From Numida meleagris (taxonomy: Eukaryota > Chordata > Aves > Galliformes > Numididae), in contig NC_034411.1 of assembly GCF_002078875.1 (NCBI RefSeq), positions 33,374,260 through 33,438,259 of the forward strand: a stretch of DNA of 64,000 bases. The letters run 5' to 3'. The notes below the pieces were generated by a model that saw only the letters and a list, made by a program, of their open reading frames with translations, was not told the origin of the DNA and made no database searches. Shown here one piece after another: positions 40,977-50,960 of this stretch. Position 1 is the stretch's first letter. Each line of letters starts with the position of its first letter. The translations under genes were made by a program, and so were the position numbers.

Positions 40977-41459
40977 TTATCAGCTGCCTGCTTAGCTAGC
41001 CTTTGTGGCAGCTTTCTACTGGACTAGCAACACAAAATGAACCCAGAAGGGACAAGCACACAGTTTCCTTCCCACTCAAACAGAACAAACCCAAACCAGT
41101 GGTCCCAAAGGCCCCCAGGTTCAGGTGGTGGCTGATCACGGCTTTCAGGGGAGGTAGGTGTTTGCATTATTGGGGTGAGAGGAAAGGAGGAGGCCATTGC
41201 ACGCCTTCATTTGAAGAACAGAAGATGCACGTGGGGCACAGTCCAAGTTAAAACAACTCTCAAAAATGAGAACAGAAAATATAAATATGGACGAGTAATA
41301 TAGGGATTTTCTTCTGTCAGTCACACAAGCTGTAAAACACAGTCCCCTTGACAGCTGGGAAGACAACCAAATTTCTTAGTGTGACAGAAGTCTTTCTGGG
41401 CCAATCTGCTTGCACTGTCTGTAGTAACGCAGAACATTGTTGCATCCAGTTATGCTATT

Positions 41460-41830
41460 TCAATGAAAAAGAATAGTCCTTGTTCACATTGAGCACAGCC
41501 GACATTATTATTATGCAGATTCACATTTCGCGTCATGGCAACAGGGAATTTAATATTATATTGCTTCCTTTTTCCAATGAACTGATTCACTGCTTTGATA
41601 GAAGCCCTAATTATACCTTTGACAGAACTGCAATTAAATTAACAAGATCATAATTTACCATTGACCAGTATCAAGCAGTTTACTTCAGAGAACTGACAAT
41701 TAGCTGGTTTTCCAAAAAACGCCCCCCGAGACATGATTTGCAAGTTCAGCTGTTAATCTAATTGAAGCACAAACAGTCCTATGATTGCTTATCCAAATGT
41801 TAAGTCATGTTAGGTCATTGCTACCCTTTG
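41460..41830. promoter_or_regulatory. Candidate conserved non-coding element
   Basis: A repeat-free, coding-free block dense in transcription-factor-like words. It holds TAATTA at 41608, caattaaatta near 41630, a CAATTAG core near 41697, and the composite taatctaattg near 41754, which joins an OTX/PITX-type TAATC to a TAATTG homeodomain core. A TGACAG word typical of MEIS-type sites lies near 41620. Isolated CpG-containing words (ttcgcgtc near 41528, aaaacgcccccc near 41716) sit in otherwise AT-rich sequence. This texture resembles vertebrate developmental enhancers. Function and conservation are inference. Confidence 0.3.
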
Positions 41831-42401
41831 GACATCTTGGCATCTTCACCGTTTACCTTTAAGCAGAGACAAGAGGATAGCTACGAACAAGCTCTATCAA
41901 AATGAGCACTATAAATATCATCTCATTTAGAAAAATCAAAAACTACACTCACCTATATATTCAGCTCCTGGTATGCTTTACCATAAAATCCTGCAAGAGT
42001 TATGGGGAAATTAGTATATTTTTGTTCATCAAAGACCATACAGCAACTTGCAGGGACTATTTATTATGCTTGGTATTTATTTTGACCTTAAGTGTATTGA
42101 AAGGATACTGATTTATTTTTTTAATTATACTTTAATACTTATAGGGCAGAATTTTTTAAAAGTTAAAAAAAAATAGAATAGTGGGTTTCGCTGTTTGGGG
42201 TTTCTTTTTTTTGTATTTTTGTAAACTTTGTAAATCCATTTGTAAACTTCCTGGGGAGATTCTAAAGCCATCTTTTCTCTAAGGTAGCTAGAGTAGCTAT
42301 CTAAAAATTTAATCAATACTCAGATTTATATTTCCTGTTTAGAAAGTTTTTCCATTTTTAATGGAGCCCTTTATATTTTAAACTGTTTAAACAATCACTA
42401 C

Positions 42402-42417
42402 TTTTTTTTTTTTTTTT
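42402..42417. repeat. T16 homopolymer
   Basis: Sixteen consecutive T residues in AT-rich DNA, with no associated element recognised. Confidence 0.85.
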
Positions 42418-45400
42418 AATTCAAAGTAAGCTTGGAGTATTAAAACATCTGTTCCCTACAATGACTCAATGTGATCCTGGCAGCACTGGCAAAGTGTTCT
42501 GCCATGAGTGAGAAACTGCACTGCCCTGAGCCAGGCAGACAGCAGCTACCTCCATAACAGGTATGGGAAACATCTTGCATCTACCTGAACATCCTAGGTA
42601 ATTCAGTAATAAATGCACCCTGAAGATACATCTGACCCACGAGGGCTAGAAGAATTAGATTTTATTTGTGAACACTATGGAAAAAGTGGAAGTAAAAAAA
42701 CAGAGGAGTTATGTTCCCTCAGAAAAACTTTGCAGGGGTGTCTGCTGCATCAACTGACATTGAACTCAAACTAGGACCTATTCCAAACTCACTTTAAAAA
42801 TAAATATATGTATATATATATACACAGACACTTAAGAACCAATTCAACACAGAATGAGAAGTTTTTAGAGAAGGTACTCAAGACTCTGAATTTCTGATTT
42901 CATCCTCCTTTGAATGTTTCTGGGAGGAAGAGGAGAAGAAAACAAACATACAGCAAAAAAAACCCAATACAATACTACATGCTTCTCAAAACTTCCCAGC
43001 AATGCTAATGGAGGAGGCTATATCTAACCCATTGGTAGAGTCCCAAAACATTTAACTTTCACTCCAATTTGCCTATATGCAAACATTTTTGGAGTTTGCA
43101 TTACTGACAGCACTCATTCTTGAAACACATTTCTTTTGCACACATTCATTCCTGTTGCCCTTCTCCTGTCCCCTCAGTGAACCCAAATCCTTCCTCTCTG
43201 TTCCTCTCCCCCAGTTTAAAAACCTATATAAGCAAGCAACTATATCACATAACTAGAGTATGGAAGTGGAGCTCTGGACAGCAATCCCTGAAATACAACA
43301 AAATGAAAAGCAACAGCATTTACAAACACCATTTTCTTAAGGCTGTCTTGCTGTCCTTCATCCACCTCTAATCAACTCAATTCTTCCTTGGCTTCCCCCC
43401 TTGAGCTTGTTCTCCTTTTCAGATTTCACAGGTGCTGGTATCAGTAATTTTCCTCCCTCCATCCCTCCTCCTCCATCTTGTTTTGCTGAAGGCAGGAGGA
43501 AGAAAGAAGGGGGAACTAGGCAGAATTAAAAGCCTAAAGAAAGCTTCTCCCCAAGGTACATGGAGCAGCAGCTGAAAAGGCACTTTCTCTCCTCTCTGTT
43601 TCTCCCTAGGAGACAGGCAGCACCCAATTTCCTTGAGTCTCTGAAGCAAAGCTAAGTAGAGTTTCTCTCCTATTCAGATCAAAAATCCAAATCTAATCTG
43701 ATTTTACTCCTAAATACAGGTTCTACTACTTTGAATAATATACTTTAGTTTGAGAGCAAATAACGTGACATTACTAGATGGACATTGTCAATAGAAAAAA
43801 AAGAAAAAAAAGGATGAGTTCCAGAGGTCTGATTATACAGATCATACATCCAAGGAGATTTCTGTTTATAAAAGCAGCTGTCAAATTGCATTTCCCTCAC
43901 CTAAAGGAAGCACAAGAGAAGAGAGCACATAAACTTGTGTCCCCGGAGAACCAGAGCATTGAATACAGTCTCCAGAGAGGCTGAGGACAGTCCATAAAGT
44001 CTTCACTTCTCACTTACACTATTAAATATTAACTATGGAATAAAAATATTACACCAGTTCACAGGAATTGTCAAGCTTCACTGAGAAGAGGAAGACTAGA
44101 TACATTGTCATTTGAATGCAGTAGATACCATTCAGTCACGGCAAATAAGAGGCACAGTAACTTTACATTAGTACCATCACTCTTTAAGTTGAAAAATCCA
44201 TTTCAAATAAAGCTGACTACCTTAGCATCCCAGACAATTTCAGTCAGGACATAGTACCAAAGTTATAACTGCTTTGAAAGCCTTGGGACTGTGGGCAGGC
44301 TCACAAAGGCTGCAAAACAGCTACAACAAAGCCCCTGGCCTATGATCCACAGGAACCTATTTAGTATCTCCAGCATTCGTAACACTCTGAAAGTACCAAC
44401 TATTTTGAGCCACTTAGGAGCCAAGAGGACACAAGCCATTTGTAAAAGGAACAGGCAAACAGTCAGTGATTCAAAGTATAGCTTGGTGGGAACACCAGCT
44501 CAGGCTCTGTGTCTGCTGAACTAAATGTAGAGAGCAGCCAACTCAATCTCATGTTCCTATAGACAGGAATTGAGAACTTGTTCTTGAGATGCCACTAAAA
44601 CCAATTGTTTGTAAAGAAAAGTTGATCTGAAGCCCATTGGCTGTTTCTTGGAAATCTTTTCACTAACATTAAATCAGGTCATGGGCTCATGATATTAAGT
44701 ACAACTCATCAGTATCGAAATCAGATACAAAACAAACTAGTACACATAGGAACAAACGTTACCACAACAGATGCATATATCTCTCTGCGGCTGAAGCCCA
44801 TACATTCCTGTCATGAGTTTTGCTACCATTTATTTGATTGGTATTTTTATAATCTCTTGGCATGCACAGTGCAGTGCCTTTTCTTTCCTCTGACACATTA
44901 GCATTGAAAACAAATTTATACATCTCCAAAATTGAAAAAATTTCTTCTATTTCCTTGGAAACAGAATCCTGCCTACTAATTAACTGCTTATTCCAGAGGC
45001 CACCACCTAAATGAGGGCTGGCAGAATTATTGCCACAAATAAATCAGCAACATGAGGTAGAGTCTCTTTTCTTATTTCTTCTCTTCACCTCTTGTAAGCT
45101 GTTTGTTCTTTGCCCATGTTCATGAGCTGATCACACCAGACTGGTAAGCTACTTGTTGGCAAAATATTTTGACCATTGATTGGAATCCTCCCTGGATGTG
45201 ACTGGTAAAACTGTGGTCCTTCAACCCCACGAAGAGAAAACTTGTTAACCAACAGCAGTTATTGTATTTTGCAATATTGTATTTCCCCACTGTAGACATA
45301 AAGTAGTTTCCAAAAACAGTCACTTATCAGCCTAGCACTTGATCAGCTCTTTAGGAAATGAGTATTCAAAAGCACTTCTCTGGGCTACTTCTGATCTTGC

Positions 45401-45795
45401 ACTTCAAAAAATACAGCAAAGAAAAGGCAGAGGCCTAAGATGAAAGCACAGGTATGCTGCCATAACAAAGACTTACATGACCTTATCTGCTCTGTGCATG
45501 TTCCATTGAAAAATGGTTAGAAGTACACAAAAATGAGATGGTAATCTATAAAGCTCAGTATTCTTCAGAGGATGCTGACTTATGTTTATTCATCCTGTTG
45601 ACTGAACCAAGGAATAACTGCAAGAAAAGAAATAATCAAGAGGAACAGGGGGGGCCGCCTTTCTCTGTCCCTATCCACCTTCTGCTCCAACTCTTCAGCA
45701 TGTCCAGCACAGACCTGCATGCTACCCTAGGAAGCTGGAGCTGACCACAGCATCTCTCAGACTACTCTCAAAGAGGACTCACTGGAGTGAACACA

Positions 45796-45801
45796 GCTCT
45801 T
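45796..45801. repeat. Target-site duplication, left copy (GCTCTT)
   Basis: The hexamer GCTCTT directly precedes the LTR and is repeated exactly at 46186-46191 directly after it. Six-base duplications are what alpharetrovirus and betaretrovirus-type integrases leave. The match extends a few bases further outward on the left (acagctctt), partly because the LTR itself ends in aaca. Confidence 0.85.
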
Positions 45802-46185
45802 TGTTGGGGAACGCCCCGGTATCCCAGAAGGGTTGCCCTACCAGTACTCGCGTGGGGAATGCATGATCAACTCAATATGAGATGCGTCTGACTTTATTGT
45901 GGCAACACACCATCTTATATAGCATATATGCTTCCAGGGATACAAGGTCCAGGGATACAAGCTCTATGCAACGTGCACGCTAACAATATCATTGCCTGAG
46001 TTATCTCCATATATGGGATATGTTGTTAACTACAACACTATGGATACAGAATACTATGGATATGCTGGAATATACTAGAACACACTGGAAACACCACATT
46101 CCACGTATCTAGGGATTACATCATTACATCATAAATCATTAGTAAATCAGTAGCTACGTGCTGCCGAGCAACCTGCTTCTCAACA
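45802..46185 (-). mobile_element. Solo LTR of an alpharetrovirus-like endogenous retrovirus
   Basis: A 384-bp LTR left after recombination between two LTRs removed the internal region. It begins TGTTG and ends CAACA, a 5-bp inverted repeat with TG/CA termini, between exact 6-bp target duplications. Read on the minus strand it has a TATATAAG box at about 45921-45914, and the polyadenylation word AATAAA follows at 45898-45893. The close TATA-then-AATAAA spacing is the layout of avian leukosis-type LTRs, where the signal lies just upstream of R. U3 would then be roughly 46185-45890 and U5 the last 85 bp or so, to 45802. There are no gag, pol or env sequences. The particular chicken LTR family was not identified. 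Confidence 0.88.
45934..45963. repeat. Direct repeat inside the LTR U3
   Basis: The word tccagggatacaag occurs twice in tandem, about 15 bp apart, upstream of the LTR's TATA box. Short duplicated U3 segments are common in retroviral enhancers. Variants of ctatggata also recur at about 46041 and 46063. Whether these are enhancer units is inference. Confidence 0.7.
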
Positions 46186-46191
46186 GCTCTT
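46186..46191. repeat. Target-site duplication, right copy (GCTCTT)
   Basis: Exact partner of 45796-45801. It fixes the right edge of the LTR at 46185. Confidence 0.85.
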
Positions 46192-46385
46192 GTTACAGTG
46201 AGACAGAGCCCAGCAAGAATCGAGGCATCATACTCAATGTCCAACATTAAAGCACTGCCTTTACTCAACAACTTCCCCAGCCAACTCAACTCATTTGGAT
46301 TTGAATGTATTATCAAACAGAAAGTTCTCTTCTAAAGCATTGAAAACTTGGGGTGGTTTTTGGTTTTGTTTTTCAATTGTTTTGG

Positions 46386-46403
46386 TTTTTTTTTTTTTTT
46401 TTT
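46386..46403. repeat. T18 homopolymer
   Basis: Eighteen consecutive T residues in a wider T/G-rich patch starting near 46350. No retroelement body was recognised beside it. Confidence 0.85.
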
Positions 46404-47702
46404 CTCCTCTCTGTTTGGAGGAGGTTATTGGCCTTTTCGGTGAAATTTCATTTTGCTTTCATTTTAAATATCTTCAAATAGGCAAGTTCTCTAAGATTTA
46501 GTGGGTTTAGCTGAACTGCATATGAGACAGAACAAGTAATTCAAAGATATGTTCTGTTCAAATGTAAAATAGATTTCAGTGAGTAAAAAAGGCATGGGAT
46601 GCCTGGGAGGCTCGTTTGGCAACAAAGCATGGCATTGTTCAGTAAAACGCATCCTTTCAATTAAAATTTTATCTGCTGGAGGTTTATTTAAATTATGCTA
46701 AACAATTTTAAAACTTACAATTCTGTGATGTGTCAGAAAATGCACGCTCTGTTATTTGGAAGCACTTCTGCAAACTGTTAATACCACTGGTCTGAATGCT
46801 TCCTTCCACTGCCTGTCATAAATATGAAGGAAAGTCACTGCAGCCAAGGGAGTCACCCCACTTCTGTACTACTGAAATTGAGATCAAGATTTAAGTCATT
46901 ATTTGTCATTATCAAAGAAGAGGAGGAGAACCCGTGCTTTTCCAAAATAATAAAAAGTGACGTGTACAGTGCTCCATAACACATATATTTTTAATTAGTT
47001 TATCTGTGTTTGAAGAGCTTGAGGAAAATTAAGCTTCATCAAAAATCCTATTCATGCTTTCCAAACTGGAGTGAATAGTCTGTCATTTTACTTATGCAGC
47101 TCTTTCAATTCTTTGCTTATGGAACAGTGGTTTTCTGATTTGTTTCTTCTAGTGTGGGCTACTGATTGTGTGCTGCAGTTAAAGCCTCCTTATCTTGAAG
47201 AAAAGTTATTACCAATGCATTGTGGGATGCCGGAGCTACTGTTGAGTGTCCAGCAGCTTTAGCAGTTCATCAGACTGAAACTAGGAACACACAGCAGGTG
47301 GGACATCTGCTTGGAAAGCTACAATAGCATCAGTCAAAGAAATACACACAAATTATAATAATGACTCATTTTAAACTCTTTGTGCCTCCAGAAGAACACA
47401 CATGTCACAGCTTGCCATCTTGTTATCATCAAGAAAAAGAAAATGCTGCTTAAAAATGGATAAAATGTATGTTCATGTAAACATACACATTTTTAGGAGA
47501 GGAAGAAAGTGACAATTAAACTACATCAAAGTAGGAGGCAAAACACAACACTGATGAAAGAGAAAAGGCTCCTGGAACTATGCACAGAGCTATTTCCAAA
47601 CAGCTGAAAAAAGCAGCATCATTAATCTACCATGGAAATCCACTAATTTTTAAGGGAGAGGTAGTTATGTATATGCTATAAAATTATCGTGCAAAAACTA
47701 CA

Positions 47703-47750
47703 GAGTCTTTCACAGTCTTTCACAGTCTTTTGAGTCTTTCACAGTCTTTT
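47703..47750. repeat. Minisatellite, 10-bp unit cacagtcttt
   Basis: About four to five copies of a 10-bp unit (agtctttcac) in 48 bp, with one copy degenerated to a tgagtctttc variant. It is a small tandem array about 240 bp left of the mariner copy, with no evident link to it. Confidence 0.85.
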
Positions 47751-48150
47751 TTACTTTTTCACCTTATAAGTAAGAGTTTGCATTCTCCTGCAAACAAATT
47801 CTCCTATCTGTTGCCCAGGGCTCTCTTTACATACCATATTAAGGTCTAAATTTAAGTTTGCATAACCTGTTTCCGTTGAGGACCTTTTCTCTTTGCCACC
47901 ATTGAAAGTGCACTCTGATGAGATGCAGAGGTGAGAGAGATGAGCTATGGTTCAAAACTCCAAGCATAGAATATCAAACAACTTTGTGCAAGAGCTGTGC
48001 TGAAACTAATGTCCTCTATTTTATTATGTTGGCCCATGACATCAGAAGCAGATGTTGGTGGTACAGTAGTAGAGGTTGAACCTTCCCACCAGTATCCCAT
48101 TATATTTTATTGCCATGTAGCAAATGGCAGCAGAGGGGCAGTCTGACACA

Positions 48151-49163
48151 ATGGCACCTGACATGGAAGCATGCATGAAGCAAAAGGGTGTCACTGAATT
48201 CTTCCATGTGGAAAAAATTGCACCCATGAACATTCACTGACGCATGCTAAGTGTTTATGGAGACCAGAGTACGTGAGCACAGTGATGCAGTGCATGGTGC
48301 ATTTCAGCAGTAACAACAGTGATGTGAAAGAGAAGCTGCCTTCTAGGTAACCATGCACAGCAGTCACACCACAAAACGAAGAGTGTCTTGAACAGCTCAT
48401 TCATGTAAACGAGAGGATTATGATCAGCTAGCTTCAATGCCATCCCTGGAATATTGCAAAGTTTGTGCCATGTGGGTCCAAAGAATTCTCACACAAGAAG
48501 ATAAAGAACATCACATGCCAGTTTGTCAGGATCTATTGAACCACTACAAGGCTGAAGGTGACAGTTTTCTGGATCACCTCATTACCGGTGATGACACGTG
48601 GTGTAACCACTACAAGCCAGAGTCAAAACAGCAGTCCATGGAGTGGTGATATGTGAATTCCCCATTGAAGAAAAAGTTCAAGATGCAGCCCTCAGTGGGT
48701 AAAGTGATGTGCACTGTCTTTTGAGGCAGAAAAGGGGTGATTTTTCTGGGTTTCCTGGAACCTAGACAAACCATCAACTCTGACTATATCACAACACCGA
48801 GTAAGCTGAAGGCTTGAACTTCCAGAGCCAGGCAAGAGAAGGAGACAGACTTTCTCTTTCAACACAGTAACACTAGGTCCCATACCAGTTTGAAGATCGT
48901 GGAGCATGCTGCCAATCTTGGCTGGACCGTCCTATCACACCCACCATATATTTTGGATTTGACGCATTCTGACCTCCATCTGTTTGGGCTGCTGAAAGAT
49001 GGACTGCATGGGTAACATTTTCCTAACAATGATGCCATCATTGGTTTTTTGTTTTGTTTTGTTTTTGTTTGTTTTGTTTTGTTTTTTTACAAGCATGACA
49101 TACAGACTCTTGTTCATTGCTGGCAAAAATGTACAGCTAATGGTGATGACTGTTGAAAAATAG
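48151..49163 (+). pseudogene. Mariner transposase remnant
   Basis: The intact protein is a D,D34D transposase of about 345 residues that cuts and pastes its own element. Reading across frames, the start gives MAPDMEACMKQKGVTEFFH, then VYGDQ, and LEYCKVCAMWVQRILTQED in the longest open piece (48437-48649). The first catalytic Asp remains in ITGDDTW, followed by HYKPESKQQSMEW. Further on come SVGKVMCTVF, HTSLKIVEHAANLGWTVL and HSDLHLFGLLKDGLHG. The second catalytic Asp, normally in HDNARPH, is Ser here (HSNTRSH). Other damage includes several stops and frameshifts before 48437, a short deletion near 48430, a stop after MEW, and a (TTTTG)n tract replacing coding sequence near 49045-49088. The end, VEK then stop, is retained. 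Confidence 0.92.
49045..49088. repeat. (TTTTG)n pentanucleotide repeat within the mariner
   Basis: About eight GTTTT-type units of slightly variable length. The tract lies inside the transposase remnant, just after the NNDAII-like segment, so it arose or expanded after the element inserted. Confidence 0.9.
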
Positions 49164-49258
49164 TGTTTTGTAGCTGAGAATTTGCTCCATCAGTGTTATT
49201 GTGCTCTTTGTATCTGTTGTAGCTCCCATGGAAAAAAATAGCAGGTATCTCTTTCAGA

Positions 49259-50794
49259 AAGGATTCATCATGAAATCACAACTTTGATAAACACTTAAAT
49301 TCTGGGAGGTTTAATATTTAATTAGAAGTCAAAAGGAATCTTTATTGACTGGAAAGTCATAAGGTAGAGAGAAAACTCTACCTTGTTCCTCCCTAGATGT
49401 ACTCGAAGCCTGAGCTAAGTCCAAGAATATAGAATGACCAGGAAGTCAAGACCACTCAGAAAAGTATCTGGAAAGAGTATAACCTGTCATTAGTCAGGTC
49501 CCTCAACTCTGAATACAGTGGGAGTTAAATGTTAACAAACAACATTCTGGAGAGTTATCCAAAATGTGCACTTTACAAGGGAACACAGCTCTGCAGCAAA
49601 CTGATTTCTCAGACATACCAAACAATGGAAAATGAACAAAAAATGATGACCTTAAAATGATCTTCTTTGAGGCAGCTTATACAAAATACCATGTTTTGGA
49701 AGTGAAGTTTTACCCTTTAAGGCATCATTTACAAAGTAGAACATTTTAGCAGCAGTCTATCTTCCCTGAGCACCCTGCCAAGAAGGCAGTGTCAAAGTGA
49801 TCTCCATCTCAGCTGCAGAAATCCTGTTAGCAATAGAAAACTTTACAAGAACAGAGACACAAACAAATATCATGATTGCTCTAGCCCTTAGCAGGATTAC
49901 CGACAAGTAGTTCAGAAATGCCCCCTTACTGAAATTACCCCATACAGATGTGACTGTGACGCTCTTGGGAGAGAAGATAATTTCGTACTTACTAACAACA
50001 GCAAGCACCTGGACAGAGATAGTTAAAGCAAATTAAAACAGAAATACAATGGTTGGGGTTTGTTGTTGTTGTTGTTTTTAATATTGACTAATGAGTAGCT
50101 GAGACAAGCTAAAATGACAACCTCAGAATGGGCTTCCTTTTGATTAGGGTCATGGAAACACCCTTCAGCATCCTAGTGAAGGCTATTTACTAGCATACAG
50201 AATAAACCACTGTTTTCAGCTTCCACAGCCACTTTGTGAGAAGTGCTGTGAGAAGCGCTTCTCCCCAGCTGAGTTTTCTGAATGCTATCATGAACACAGT
50301 CAGCACAGCAAAATCACAGTGCACACAATGTTAAACCCATTGTCACCTCAAGGGTGACTTCTGGCAAACACTCCCTTTCATATTAATCCAAGTTTTCCTT
50401 CAAACAAAGTTGTGATCCATTTATCCACTCACTTTTCCCAGCTAAATTCCTCTGAATAACTCTGCACCAAATAAGAGCTGACACCAAGCAGACATCAAAT
50501 GTGATTGAGTTCTCCAGGCTCTTTAACTATTGAGCAGCTGGCACAGTAGAGGAATTGTGTGGATTTCCTATCCAGCAACATTTGTTCTTTCTTAAAACAT
50601 TCCCTGGCAAGTGAACTTAGGGAAATAAAAATACTAAAAATAGGAAGGAAGGGAGGAATGCTCTGTTTGTTTCTTAAGAAAGAAGAAGATAGCTTACAGA
50701 AACTAAGAAATTAAACATCTGAAAATGAATACTTGAATATGAGGCTAAAAAATATGAAAAAAAAGTTTCAATATCTGTAGATGTCTGTACTAGA
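49259..50794. other. Unique non-coding DNA, no gene recognised
   Basis: No recognisable element or domain. A short (TTG)n run lies at 50059-50077. The best open frame (49757-50008, minus, 83 codons) shows no known motif. Confidence 0.6.
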
Positions 50795-50960
50795 GGAGGC
50801 ATAGATCGGCTATCAAGAATAATTTCTCAAAGGAGAGGTGGTCAAGCATTGGAAAGGTCTGTCCAGAGTAGTAGTGGAGACCCCATCCTGGCAGTATTTA
50901 AGAGATGTGTATTAGACATGTCACTAGGGGACATGGCTTGGTGATGGGACTAAGTAGGTC
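50795..50960 (+). mobile_element. Degraded CR1 LINE 3' fragment, + strand
   Basis: About 165 bp resembling the CR1 region after ORF2. Words such as tttctcaaaggagaggtggtc, agtggagaccccatcctgg and cactaggggacatggcttgg line up with the corresponding stretch of the better CR1 copy at 30950-31075. The last part of the CR1 3' end is not recognisable after about 50960, so this copy is truncated on both sides or heavily decayed. It appears older than the 29.9-kb copy. Confidence 0.75.

Larger units (their letters stand above)
31146..45801. other. Unique non-coding DNA, no gene recognised
   Basis: The longest stretch without a recognised transposon. Open frames are short and unremarkable (the longest is 35506-35850, 114 codons, starting in an A-rich tract). 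Homopolymers occur at 33630-33644, 35582-35597 and 42402-42417, and an alternating AT patch at 42804-42822. A conserved-element-like block at 41460-41830 is listed separately. Confidence 0.55.
46192..47993. other. Unique non-coding DNA, no gene recognised
   Basis: Contains a T18 tract (46386-46403) and a 10-bp minisatellite (47703-47750). The stretch 46600-46760 is repeat-free and rich in ATTA-type words. Open frames are at most 68 codons and show no domain. Confidence 0.55.
47994..49258 (+). mobile_element. Near full-length mariner DNA transposon (Galluhop-like)
   Basis: This 1.27-kb element has the expected mariner size. It carries a single transposase-like region on the + strand and imperfect terminal inverted repeats: the left end reads gctgaaactaatgtcct, and the right end complements to ttctgaaagagatacct. 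Both ends align with those of the short copy at 28222-28552. The right end has decayed more than the left, so the outer boundaries are good to a few bases only. It is inactive because its transposase is broken. Galluhop (mariner1_GG), known from chicken and other galliforms, is the likely family, named from memory. Confidence 0.9.

Noticed and set aside
42804..42822. An alternating AT/TA tract considered as a cruciform or replication-origin signal.
   Set aside because: It is too short and imperfect. Such tracts are common in AT-rich vertebrate DNA.
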